DNA of 64,000 nt, taken from NCBI GenBank assembly GCA_036936605.1, contig JAUPFV010000005.1:186866958-186930957 (forward strand), read 5' to 3'. The notes beneath the pieces were generated by a model that did not search any database, was not told where the DNA came from, and saw nothing but the letters and a program-made list of their open reading frames with translations. Within the stretch, counting starts at the first letter, position 1, and the number at the start of each line of letters is the position of its first letter. Source of the DNA: Limnanthes douglasii subsp. nivea. Taxonomy: Eukaryota > Streptophyta > Magnoliopsida > Brassicales > Limnanthaceae. Of this stretch, positions 43,561-54,689 are shown piece by piece. Both the position numbers and the translations under genes were made by a program.

Positions 43561-46270
43561 ATCATGAATAGTATTTTATTCACAAAAATATAAAAAAAAC
43601 AACACTAATAATACATAATACAGGTAATATATCATTACACTACTTATCGCCACTCGTTATATAGCCCATACTAATTTAGTATTTCTTCGCATAAAAACAA
43701 ATAAAAAAATTATAAAATAAAAACACATACAATTATGATTTTATATTTATATTTTTATATGTAACTATTTAATAATAATTACTCCTATGTTTTTTGTTTT
43801 TTGTTTTTTAAAACTGAACATATTGAATTTAGTAGTAGTCATCAACTCTCAATAACTCGTGAGATATTTTTGTAATCGATAGTATTACCCAAACAAAAGT
43901 GAAAAGTAAAACTTTACGATCACATGATTCTTCAATCTTATCATCTGTATTTACAACAAGGGTAGGATATAACTCAAGCACGCCGGCAATAAACTTGAAA
44001 ATAATTTAAAACTAATATCCAGAAAATGAATTACAAATTTAAATTCCAACACTTTTAAAATCTAGAATTTATTTTTTCAACTAAGTTATAGACTATATAT
44101 AGTAGTGGCGATTGCCGATATAAATAAGCAGTATTGTATTTAATGATTACAAAAGGTTGAGGAATATATAACTAAATAATTTAATTAGAAACAGTCGCCC
44201 AAGGTTTTTCAAAGGATTACAAACCATTAAACGCGTTGTTCTTTATAATAATTGTTCGGTCGGAAATCGGTATAGTATATTAAACAAATAGTAATACGTT
44301 TATGCTTGGAATGAATAAAGTAAAAACGAATTAAATTACTTTTGTATGATCATAATATTCTTGCCTAGGGTTAGCTAATCTTCTTTATAAATCTCTTTAA
44401 TCCACCCTTTATTAGAAGGCTATAATATTTAATTCATTCCAACAGTGAAAAAAAGTCAATAGAATCCTTCTGCTATATATATATATTTAGGAAGCATAAT
44501 ATTCTTTATCTAGAGAGTTCGAGTTTCTAATCCGGTTTAGAATAAACGAAGAACAATTATTATACCCTGTTAAATAAAATTATCTACATAAGATCTGTTT
44601 GATTATCTTAATCAAAAGAATATATGTATTGGAGAGTTGGCATTACCCATGTTCAAGAAGGAGCTTCGAATATCAGTGACTCTTAATCATACTTAAAACA
44701 TGATACTCCAATTTGGATTAAATCTAAACATGACATTATAGTCAATGATAGTTATATGATAGATTTTGCTAGATGTTAAACTTGAGTATTTGTTTTTAAT
44801 TTTTATGGGATTAAGGGTTTTAATTTTTTGAGTTCAGCCCACGGGATTATGGGACTATTCTTTTAGGTTTCTCACGGTATAAATTTTTTTTCTTTCAAAA
44901 TAACTATATTTTTGGAAAAAAAATTTCAAAATAATGGTCGTTTTGTATATTAAATATATATTTATTAATATTTAATTCTTTTGTAGTTATTTTATTTATG
45001 CTATATTTTTAATTAAATAAATATATACATCTTATGAAATAAAATTCTATTTTGAATATATATATATATATATATATATAATTATTTTAATAATATAATT
45101 TAAGTTTAAATCGGAAGTGAAGAATACTAGATGAATCAGACAATTCGTCGCTGTTCATCAAACATGTAAAAGTAATAAACTTTCCTATGATTTTATTTAC
45201 AGAATAAACAGAAAATGCATTTATCATTTTACCTGCTATTGTTATTCTGTTTGCTATTGTTTCTTTTTTATCGATTTTTTGTTATTTTATAATTTTCCGA
45301 TGAACTTAGGACCTGATTTAGAGATTCCTGCAAAAGGGTGTTAAGTCTTCTAATCATAAAGAAGACGACTATCTATTTATTTAGGTTTAGTTAAAGAATA
45401 TAAAACCTAAGTCATTCTTGTATAGAGTTATAGAGTGTTGTGATCTGGATCGCAACCCATTAAATTGAATTTATCAATTTACTCTTTGACGTACGGATCG
45501 CAACCCATTAAATTGAATTTATCAATTTAATCTTTAACGTATTCTAAGACAAAGTGTTGAGATTTTGGTCCAATCTTTTCCAATGTCCAAATTTAATCCG
45601 ATTATCACACTTATAAGTCCATAAAAACATTTTTCATCTATAGATCCAATACACAATTAATTGTATAATATAATTAATCTGACCACTTTTATTATTGAAA
45701 TACTTTAATCCAATACATAATCATATTAAAGAATTAATCCAATTATTTTTATTATAAAAATACTTTACGACATTGACTATATATATTTAATACAAACATA
45801 ATAATATTTTTATAATTCACACTAAATTTGTTCAAGTTTGATCATATCAGAAATTCGTACACAAAACCATTTAAAAATAAAATTTAACCATAATTTACTA
45901 ATATCCGTTTTAAAAGATAAATTTATTTAATTATAAAATATAACATAATGTCTTAATAAACATGCATTCTATTATATTTCAACACTATTACTCTGAAATA
46001 GTTATTTCAAATCGATTAAATGAATTTAGTTTATGCAATATAAAAATAATAAACAAAATTTCTATTTTTTGAAAGTACTAGGATTATATGTTTGAATATA
46101 ATATTACAATACTGACAATTGAGTCCCGCTTCTAACAAAAAGAAAATAGATATTGATATTTTATATACGGTGTATTGTATAATGGGTGAAGTTATTTTCT
46201 CCATCAAATATGTTATTTCCTCCATATGTTGTTATTTCTTCCATAACAGAAATAACATATTTACACTTTT
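43561..46270. other. AT-rich DNA, no gene recognised
   Basis: It contains a (TA)n run at 45056-45081 and the 48-bp tandem repeat listed separately. No coding sequence seen. Confidence 0.6.
45447..45541. repeat. Tandem repeat, 48 bp x 2
   Basis: Units 45447-45494 and 45495-45541 both begin ggatcgcaacccattaaatt and differ at about four positions. No third unit. Confidence 0.88.
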
Positions 46271-46490
46271 CTTATTTTTAATCACAAATCCCGATTTCTG
46301 CAGGTTTTAGCGACAAAGACCTGATTATGAGATAGTATCTCGGAATCGGTTTTTTTTTCACATAACAACTGATTCTGATGTGGTATCTAGGAATTAGTTG
46401 TTTTTTCAAACAGCTGATTCCGAGATATCACCTCGGAATCAAATGTATGTCGCTAAAACCTGCAGAAATCGAGATTTGCTCTAAAAATAG
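46271..46490. mobile_element. Foldback MITE, 220 bp
   Basis: Arms 'cccgatttctgcaggtttta' (46290-46309) and 'taaaacctgcagaaatcgag' (46454-46473) pair over at least 45 bp including outer extensions. Between them are three imperfect copies of a 'gattccgagat...ctcggaatc' palindrome. No coding capacity and no clear TSD. Confidence 0.7.
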
Positions 46491-47861
46491 TTTTCTAACG
46501 CGAATTTTCAAGTTACGTGAATTGACAACTTAAAAACAAGATTAAATTACACTGTTGGTTGATTGTGTGATGTTCTCCGCTGTTAAATCATTAGTTTGGG
46601 TGCATTTCTCCTCTATGGATAATCTTTATCAAATTTAGGTTTGTTCTTTTTTTTTTTAGGATTTAATTTTATAAAATAAAGCATATATATGTTGGATTCA
46701 ATTGGATTAAATTTTGTGTTTGTTGACTTAAGTGTTTAGAATGGTTAAGGGCATAAAGTTATAAATTAGAATATAAAATGAGGACAAAATAATAAAAATA
46801 AGTGATGAATGTTTTTTAGATTTTGAATTATAGAGGAAATAAAAATCTAATAGGAAAAATAACTCCACTTTTGTATAAAATAACAAACGATTTTTTTAAA
46901 AATGTTTTTCGATAATATGTTGGATTTATATGCTTGAACGCTTTCATTTTTCTTTTAAAAGTAGAAAAATACAAAACAAAAAATCACATTATTTATCGGA
47001 TAATATATAAACTATTTTATTTATGATCTTTTATGGAAGACTTGTTCCGGATATAACAGTTGGAGTAAAACTCCAATTTATTTTACGATCAAGTACTGTG
47101 ATAATGCTTAGAGATTTCAAAATCTGATAAATTAATAAACCATTATAAAGTATTACAAACTCAATAAACAACTAGCAGCTAAGCAGGACCACCCTATCTA
47201 GGGTTCTTGTTGGAAGAACCCTAATACAGATTAAATATATTAGTCAATTAAGGGTTCATAATTAAAACAAAATATAAAACTAATCACTCAAAAACAAGAA
47301 CATGAGTCTTGAAACCATAAAATGTTATTACTATTGTTAGGGATTGACCAATGTGGGTGCTCTAAACACACTCAAAATTTTATATTGAAAAATAATACAA
47401 AAAATAAGTAAAAAGTTAATTACAGTATAATATTTACGTAAATTTGTTAACGTTCATTTTTAGATAAACTTCCTTACAAGAATTTGTTAGAACAAACTGG
47501 TTAGTTAGTTTTATCTTTCGTGAATTTGAATAAACATATTACACGACAATTACCTCGTGAAAAATAAAAGAGAAGCATCATGTTTCCTTTTTCCTTAAAG
47601 ACATGAAATTTTACTCTTCAATTATATAGGATTACTCTCTAGTTCATGGTCGGCAAACATAATCTAGCTTTGTAGGGACATCACAGAACACTTAGTCACT
47701 CTAATAGTTTACTAATTAGAGTCTATGAGTCAAAACCAACATGTTTGACCACTATATTGCGATTCGATACTAATTTTGTATTAGTTGTCATTGGTTTAAT
47801 GGGTGTGACTTCAGAAATTAGAAATTATGTATAATTACTTAAGTTGGTTGTGGTTGTTAGA

Positions 47862-47865
<4 letters not shown>
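46491..47865. other. AT-rich DNA with one hairpin
   Basis: Hairpin agggttctt-gttgg-aagaaccct at 47200-47222 has a perfect 9-bp stem. No gene seen. Confidence 0.55.

Positions 47866-47928
<63 letters not shown>
47866..47928. repeat. (TA)n microsatellite
   Basis: About 63 bp of uninterrupted TA. Confidence 0.95.
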
Positions 47929-47931
<3 letters not shown>

Positions 47932-48019
47932 GCTGTATATTTCATTATATTCGAGGCGAGGATAATTGTGAGCTTACAAAAAATAATTTAAAGAAAATTT
48001 TAAAATAAAAATAACATAT

Positions 48020-48545
48020 TTTAGAAAAACAATCATACTAGACTTCAACATCAGTCGAGCTATGTACAGTCGATCGTTTTTAAAATAGACCATGCAACGA
48101 CAAACAAGAGAACTATACGGTTTCGAATCGTATTCAAAGCTTCAACTATGAACCCAAAAATAAAATAAGATAGAATAACAAAAATGTTAAACCAAAAACA
48201 CACAATACAGATTTAATGTGGTTTAGATTGTGAAGAAATCATACACCTACATACAACATATATAGATTTTATATATGAGGACTACAAGAAGACTCCCTCA
48301 ATCACTAAAATTAAAGCACTCATCTTTTGTTACAAGATAGTCTCACCTTACAAAAGGAACTATCGATCTAATAGTATCTCTAAATGTTTATCTTATACCT
48401 TAATTATATGAAAGCTTTCTTTTTTTTTCTCTCTCAAATCTCAAGTGTTTTTCTCGCGCATCAAATGACTTCATATCATACACTCATTATTTATAGAGGA
48501 TCAAATATGTTCACAATGTTCTTCATGTTCACAATAGTGTATGAC
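48020..48545 (-). repeat. Copia 3' LTR (left)
   Basis: Collinear with the right LTR: 'ggattgtgaagaaatcatac', 'ctacaagaagact' and 'acaatgttcttcatg' recur in the same order. Many substitutions and indels indicate an old insertion. Confidence 0.75.
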
Positions 48546-49079
48546 AACCCACTTTCTCAATTGAGGAAACAAACCAGCATAAATAACAAATGGCAACGCT
48601 GGCATTCTCACGACATGTACTGATGTCGGCTTGTACTACTCTGTCACAAGATAAGCACGTATAGATCAACGAGTCTATTGATCAACAACTGAGATTTCAT
48701 ATCAATTCAAACCCTTTAGTGACTCAGTTTCTTGTAGAAATAACAGGTATCTTTAGGAGTCTTTCAGCAAATATGTTATCCAGTTTCAGCTCTGCAGGTG
48801 ATCAAACTGCACCTTTGGCTTCATCAAAAGTATTCTTATTGCCTTCGGCGAATATTTTTCTTAAGTTCCAACAAACATATTTTCACCTAAGTTGCGATCC
48901 AACTCATGTCATCAGAGATATTCAAACAAAGCATGTTTGACAAGTCTTCGGTCGTCTATCTCCAGCCACTTATATTCTTGGGCAATACATATATTCTTAG
49001 TTACTTTTAGCCTACAACTAACAATTTTTTTACATGGCTTATATTAACTCTAGCATATGTTGCTCTCGATGTTCAAGTA
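48546..49079. other. Non-coding segment between Copia 3' LTR and RNase H
   Basis: No Copia protein motif was read here; it should contain the 3' untranslated part and polypurine tract, which could not be placed. Confidence 0.4.
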
Positions 49080-50700
49080 CTCTTTAGAGAGCAATTCGCA
49101 TGCATACAAGACTTTACAAGTCTCATGCAGTTCGTGAACTTTAAAACTGATAATACTTTGGTTAGAGCATCCGCTAGATTTTCCTCACTTGCAGTCTTTG
49201 CCACTTTCACTTGTTGTCTCTCCATCACGTCTCAGAGGAAATGAAACTTGACATCTACGTGCTTATTTCTCTCATAGAACATTGTACTATTCATTAAATG
49301 AAGAGCACTAGTATTATCACATAACAAAATCACACATTTCTCTATACAAGTGATCTCGCTCAATAGTATTCTAAGTCATATAGTTTCCTTCATTTCTTAT
49401 GTAGGGTTCATATATTCGACTTTCATAGATGTGATGAAAATAAAATTTGGTATACAAAACTTCCAGCTAACCATTCCTTCAAGCACAATAAACAGATAAC
49501 TTGAAGTTGATTTCTTTGAGTCAAGACAACTGGTATAATGAGATTCATCATACTCTCTCAGTATTGTATGAGTTGTATTCATCTGATTATAATACAAGCC
49601 AACTTCATCCATTCCCTTCAAGTATCGCATGAGCCACTTAAGAACTTGCCAATGAGACTTATCCAAATTTGACATAAATGTTCTCAAAATACTAATAGAG
49701 TATGCAAGATCAATCTCGTGCATATCATTTCATACATAATTTTCCTAATTCATAGCCATAAGGTATCTTTTACATAAACTTTTTATCAATTATTTTGGTT
49801 GGTGCTTGAGTGTCACTAAGTTTGAATTGGGCACCGATGTGAGTTCTAACCTCTTTAGCTTCTAACAGTTCGAATTTCAAGTTACCTTATGTATGTATTC
49901 TTGTTAAGATAAGAATAAATATACATTCGACATGTTCTTCTTGATCTCAATACTAAGTAAACTTCTAGTATCTCATGTATCATTCATCTCAAACATTTTT
50001 TTGTTGAATCTTTATTGTTATAGTCGTATTCGTGTCATTTCAACTATTATGATACTATCTATATACATTAGCAACAATATATGTATTTTAATGTGTGTTT
50101 TCCTATTACAATAGACACAATTATTATAGCAACTTCAGACATACTTGATGGATTTCATAAAAGAATCAAATTTTCTATTCCCCTTCCTTGACAACTGTTT
50201 AAGCCTATATATAGGTGTTTTTTACAAACACATATCTCATTTGTTCTATTCTTTGAACTTATTCGGCAGACCTATGTAAATTATCTATTTTAATTCTTTA
50301 TGTATGAAGGAAGTAGTAACATTCACTTGATATAATGCAAGATCAAATATAGCAACAATTGACAACATAACCCTTATCGAGGTTTGTTTCACAAATGGTT
50401 ATAAACTTTAAGTGAAATCAAATTCTTTTTTATGTAAAACCTTTAGCGACCAACCTAGCTTTGTATATGGATAACTCAACTCTAACAATACTTTGATTCA
50501 TTTTAAATATCCATTTACTCCCAACAAGGTTCTGACCCTTTGGTTTCTTTAAGTGAATCCATATGTATATATGTTTTAGAGTTGTCAGTTCTTCCCTCGC
50601 GAACTTCAGTCACTTCTCTTTATTACTGATTTTCATTACATCGTGATAACTTTCAAGTTCAAGAACATATCCATGCATTTCAAATGATAAATTATAACCA
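49080..50700 (-). pseudogene. Copia reverse transcriptase and RNase H
   Basis: RNase H is well preserved on the minus strand. Reading from 49723: D-L-A-Y-S-I-S-I-L, H-W-Q-V-L-K-W-L-M-R-Y-L-K-G, D-S-K-K-S-T-S-S-Y; then near 49310 L-C-D-N-T-S-A-L-H, and near 49270 E-R-N-K-H-V-D-V-K-F-H-F. Upstream, RT is heavily decayed: a C-E-M-N-D-T...S-I-E-I-K-K stretch near 49980 and a S-Q-Q-E-Y-I-H-K-V-T-like stretch near 49900 match the end of Copia RT. The catalytic Y-x-D-D box could not be found. Confidence 0.75.
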
Positions 50701-50979
50701 ATAACATCAGTAAAATCATACTGTTATGGATGTTTACTTGGTCTCCTTGTTTAATCTCTCACCAGTTGATAACTGGTAAGTCCATGTTGTTGTCAAATCT
50801 GATTATTCGAAGGCTCCGAAACATCATACTCTCGACCATAGGAATCATAAAATAAGTGCACATCTAATTCATATCCAATGTTGAATAATTTCCAAAATTA
50901 TATTTGATAAAAACAATTGTATGTTCACATTCATCACCAACTTCACATCACTTCTCGACTATACTATGTTTGGTCTTCA

Positions 50980-51860
50980 CGAAATTCTTCAATAAGATAT
51001 TTTTATCATTAAAAACCACACCTTTCCTTATCATAATCTTTTGATGTCCAGGTTTAGGGCACCAAAATCTATACACTTTTAATCCTTATAGATAACTGAA
51101 GAATAAACATCTTAGTACTCTTGGTTGAAGCTTGTCGTACCTCACATGAACGTAGGTAGCGCATCTAAGGAGTCTCAAATTTTGTGAATAAGTTTTATTT
51201 CCAGTACATCCTTCTTGAGGAAAAATAAATTATATAACCATATATGGAGTATTGTTGATGATATACGCCGCCGTAGTTACACCTTTTACCCAGAACCTTA
51301 AATCCATTATAGTTGTTTGAAGCATACACCTAACCCTTTCCAACTACGTTTGGTTTATTATTTATCAAACCCATTTTGTTGGGGAATTCCTCTCATGGTT
51401 TGGTGTCTAGAAATGTTAAGTTCTGAACAATAGCTAGTAAATTATTTATTTATATATTTTAAACCATTATCAATTTATAACTTTTTTAGCATCTTTTCAG
51501 TCTGATTCTATACCAACGTCTTCCAGTTCATAAAATCATCAAATGCTTCATCACTGGTTTTGAAATTTATAACTCATAATTTCCTGGAATAACCATCAAT
51601 CAAGGACATGAGATACCTTGCATCACCCATTGTGGGTTCCCATGTCGAACCCCAAAGTTACGAATGAACATACTCAAGCACATCGTTGGTTGTTTGGTCA
51701 CTAGGCTAAAACTTAACCCTGCTGCTTTTACCTAACACGTAGTTTTCACATAAGTTAAGCTTCTAAATTGTGCTATCATTCAAAAATATTTATTTGTTAA
51801 GCTCAATAAGACACACTTTAATTGAATATATATCCACATTGGACACATCATTTACCATTA
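50980..51860 (-). pseudogene. Copia integrase
   Basis: Minus-strand readings give the core near 51750-51380 (V-L-E-Y-V-H-S, L-W-G, M-G-D-A-R-Y-L-M-S-L-I-D-G-Y-S-R-K) and an I-P-Q-Q-N-G stretch near 51380. The C-terminal signature V-L-R-C-L-F-F-S-Y, V-Y-R-F-W-C-P, K-G-V-V-F-N-D lies near 51120-51000. Several stops. Confidence 0.75.
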
Positions 51861-51889
51861 AAGATCCTTCATGAACTAACACATGATTA

Positions 51890-52420
51890 GTAAATTTAAA
51901 GGCTTTTGTAACACGAGTGAGCCTTATAAGACCCTATATTTGTTGTCTTTACCCTTATAAGTAAACTCTTCATCATTTAACATTCTAATAGAAAGAAGGT
52001 TTTGTATAAATTCGGGCACATACTTCGTGTTTGTTATCACTCTCTCAAGTTTCGTAGACAACTTGAGCCAAACATCTCACATTCCTTTGACAACATATGA
52101 TTCATCATTCTCGATGATAACATTTCCACCATCAAGAAATCTTGAGTTTTCAAACCACTATTTTTTGAAGTCATATGTAATGAATCACCTGAATCTAACG
52201 CCCACAATTTACTTTATTTATAAGTAGAAGTCATTAAACCATCAACATACTCATAATCATCTGATATTATTGCAATATTTCCGGCTTCGACCTTTGGATA
52301 ATTATTGCCTTTTCTATCCTCTAAGTAGTTCTTAGTTATATGAACCTTCTTCTGGCACAACCAATATCTGGCTCTAGTGACTGTGGAAACTCCATTAGAT
52401 TTAGACTAATAATTTCATCT
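51890..52420 (-). pseudogene. Copia gag zinc knuckle, protease and GAG-pre-integrase
   Basis: Near 52360 the reading W-L-C-Q-K-K-V-H-I-T-K-N-Y is a degraded C-x2-C-x4-H-x4-C knuckle (first and last Cys lost). The protease start W-A-L-D-S-G-D-S-L-H-M-T is near 52200. The GAG-pre-integrase signature Y-V-P-E-F-I-Q-N-L-L-S-I is near 52015. Confidence 0.75.
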
Positions 52421-52823
52421 TTTTTTATTGTATATATCTTTCCTAGCCTGCCCCCTCACAATCAGTCCAAGACTTTTAGAGTTACCCTCCAAGATTGTCT
52501 CTCTTTGAAGATCTTTCGAGTTCAAAGCACTCTTCACTTCATCCAACGTAACAGACTCTTTGTCATAGATCATGGTGTCAACAAAGTGCTAATATACATT
52601 TAGCAAAAATACTCAAGAAGATTATAAATTGATCCTCATCTTCAACCTTGACCCCAACTTCATTTAAATCAAGAATAATATTGCTTTGTGTTTTTTAGGT
52701 TGAACTTCATAGAACTCGTATTGGTGTTCTTTAATTTTTTTGGTGAGAAATTTATCTCTAAACTCAAAATTTAAAATTCTAACTTTGTAACGACCCTACA
52801 ATTGTTATTGCTCTGGATTTTCC
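52421..52823 (-). other. Decayed Copia gag and leader, with PBS-like site
   Basis: No gag domain could be read with confidence. The minus strand at 52802-52816 reads TGGAAAATCCAGAGC, a loose match to the initiator Met-tRNA PBS. Confidence 0.4.
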
Positions 52824-53390
52824 ATGTTCACCTCACCACGTGTTAGGAAAACTCAAGAGAAATCTATTTACAAATAATCAACAATACCAAATTTTTAGCA
52901 ACAACCAAACTATGAGCAACGTTAGCCGAAGCCCAACTATTTTCTCAGCCAAAACTTATTTATTTTTAGAGTAGATCTTACAAAAAGAAACAAGAGAGCC
53001 ACATATCTTTAGCTATAGACCCAAAACAATAAGTTGAGATAAAAGAATAAAATTTTTAAATCAAATACACACAAGACAAATTTAATTTGGTTCGGATTGT
53101 GAAGAAATCATACATCCACGAACAACAGACAAAGATATTATATATAAAAGGCTACAAGAAGACTATCTCAAACACTAAAATCTTAACCACTCATCTTACT
53201 TTAAAAAGTACTTACGACTTACAAAATAAATATCTCAAAGTGTTTATCTTCTACCTCAAGTTTTCAGCTTTCTATCTCAAATTCCAAATCTTTCTCTTAC
53301 GCATGAAATAAGTTCATCTCATACCCTCTCTATTTATAAAGGTCAAAGATATATACAATGTTCTTCATGCTCACGATAGAAGATCAAAGA
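52824..53390 (-). repeat. Copia 5' LTR (right)
   Basis: Partner of 48020-48545. The TATA-like 'tctctatttataaagg' near 53325 matches 'cactcattatttatagagga' in the left LTR, though spacing differs. Confidence 0.7.
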
Positions 53391-54034
53391 TCTAAAATTT
53401 GTTTTTAAAAAAATTGATTTTGTTATCATTTTTGTTATAAACAAAATCATCCAATTAAAATTAATAAATTAAACCTATAAACACCGAACCATTTGTTACC
53501 AACAAAATTTTATAGCTTTCAAAAATAATTATTTATTTATTATAGTTTTTTATATTGTATAATAAAAAGAAGAAGAAAAAATTAGTCCAAAATAAGTAAA
53601 GGTAAAACTTTAAAATAATTAAGAAGTAAAATTTACTTTTATTATTATAGTATCTGCGTGATTATATTAGTTGAATGTTGACGTTAACTCAAACATCTTT
53701 AATTAATTTGGATATTTGAGATTTTAAAATTAACTATAGCATTAGTTATTAAAACTCGAACCCTAAAAAGGTGGTTATTCGCGTAAATAATAAAAGGGCT
53801 AGTCTAGTGACTATATTTTAATTTATACCTTTTCTAAGGCTGAATTTGTTTCTGTAATGTGTAATGTAATATTATATTATTATTATTAATGTCCAACTTT
53901 TTACCCTTAAATTTGGTGGATAAGTGGACTCGGAAAAATTGATTTGAAACTAAAGAACGGTGACGAAGATAAATAATATGAGAGAAAAAAAAAATTAAAT
54001 GATAATTATATGTTTTTTTATTAATTGATGTTGG

Positions 54035-54089
<55 letters not shown>

Positions 54090-54689
54090 TCGTGTTGTAA
54101 TAAGTATTTTTAAATATTCGGAGATAATTATTTGCTAATATATGTAGTTGTTAACTAAGTTTATGATATTTATATTTTTGGAAAAGCTCATGAGTTGATA
54201 TGTTCGAACTGCATTTATTACATATTTATCACCAACGCTCTAATCTTGTGACAGTAATAAAATAAGATATGTCTAGTATTGTCCGAAGTGTTTTTGTTAT
54301 TGGTTGAAGTGTTTGTTGGTCTTTGCCGAAAGGCATATCGTTTATCTGTATCTTTTTTTTGTCTTTGTCAAAGTATTATTTATCTTTGTTATTGCTTTGT
54401 TTTCTTTGAATGACGTTAGGTCTTTGGATTTGTAATTGCTTTAAATTTCAAATTGGTGTTGATGCTTTAATGAATCCTTTTATTCGTTATCAAAGGTTCT
54501 CTTGTCTTGTGGATTTTTTTTATCTTTGCTGGAGCTTTATGTGTTTTTCATTGACTTTAATTGTATTTGCTTTGGATTGCTTTATTTATTTATATATATG
54601 ATTTTTGTTGAACATGTCTGCATAAGAATTCCACTTACCCCCCTCCAGCGACAAATGTTTATGGAAGGAATATGAGTCTATACAAAATT
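53391..54689. other. AT-rich DNA, then a T/GT-rich stretch; no gene recognised
   Basis: Contains the (TA)n run at 54038-54085. From about 54270 to 54600 the plus strand is T-rich with repeated 'ctttg' phrases, possibly the upstream region of the coding relic that follows. Confidence 0.5.
54038..54085. repeat. (TA)n microsatellite
   Basis: About 48 bp of uninterrupted TA. Confidence 0.95.

Larger units (their letters stand above)
48020..53390 (-). mobile_element. Ty1/copia LTR retrotransposon, both LTRs, decayed
   Basis: Minus-strand element. From right to left it has the 5' LTR, a PBS-like site, gag knuckle, protease, integrase, RT, RNase H and 3' LTR: the Copia order (integrase before RT). 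All coding sections are broken by stops and shifts. Outer limits are approximate, because LTR homology fades at the ends. Confidence 0.8.
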
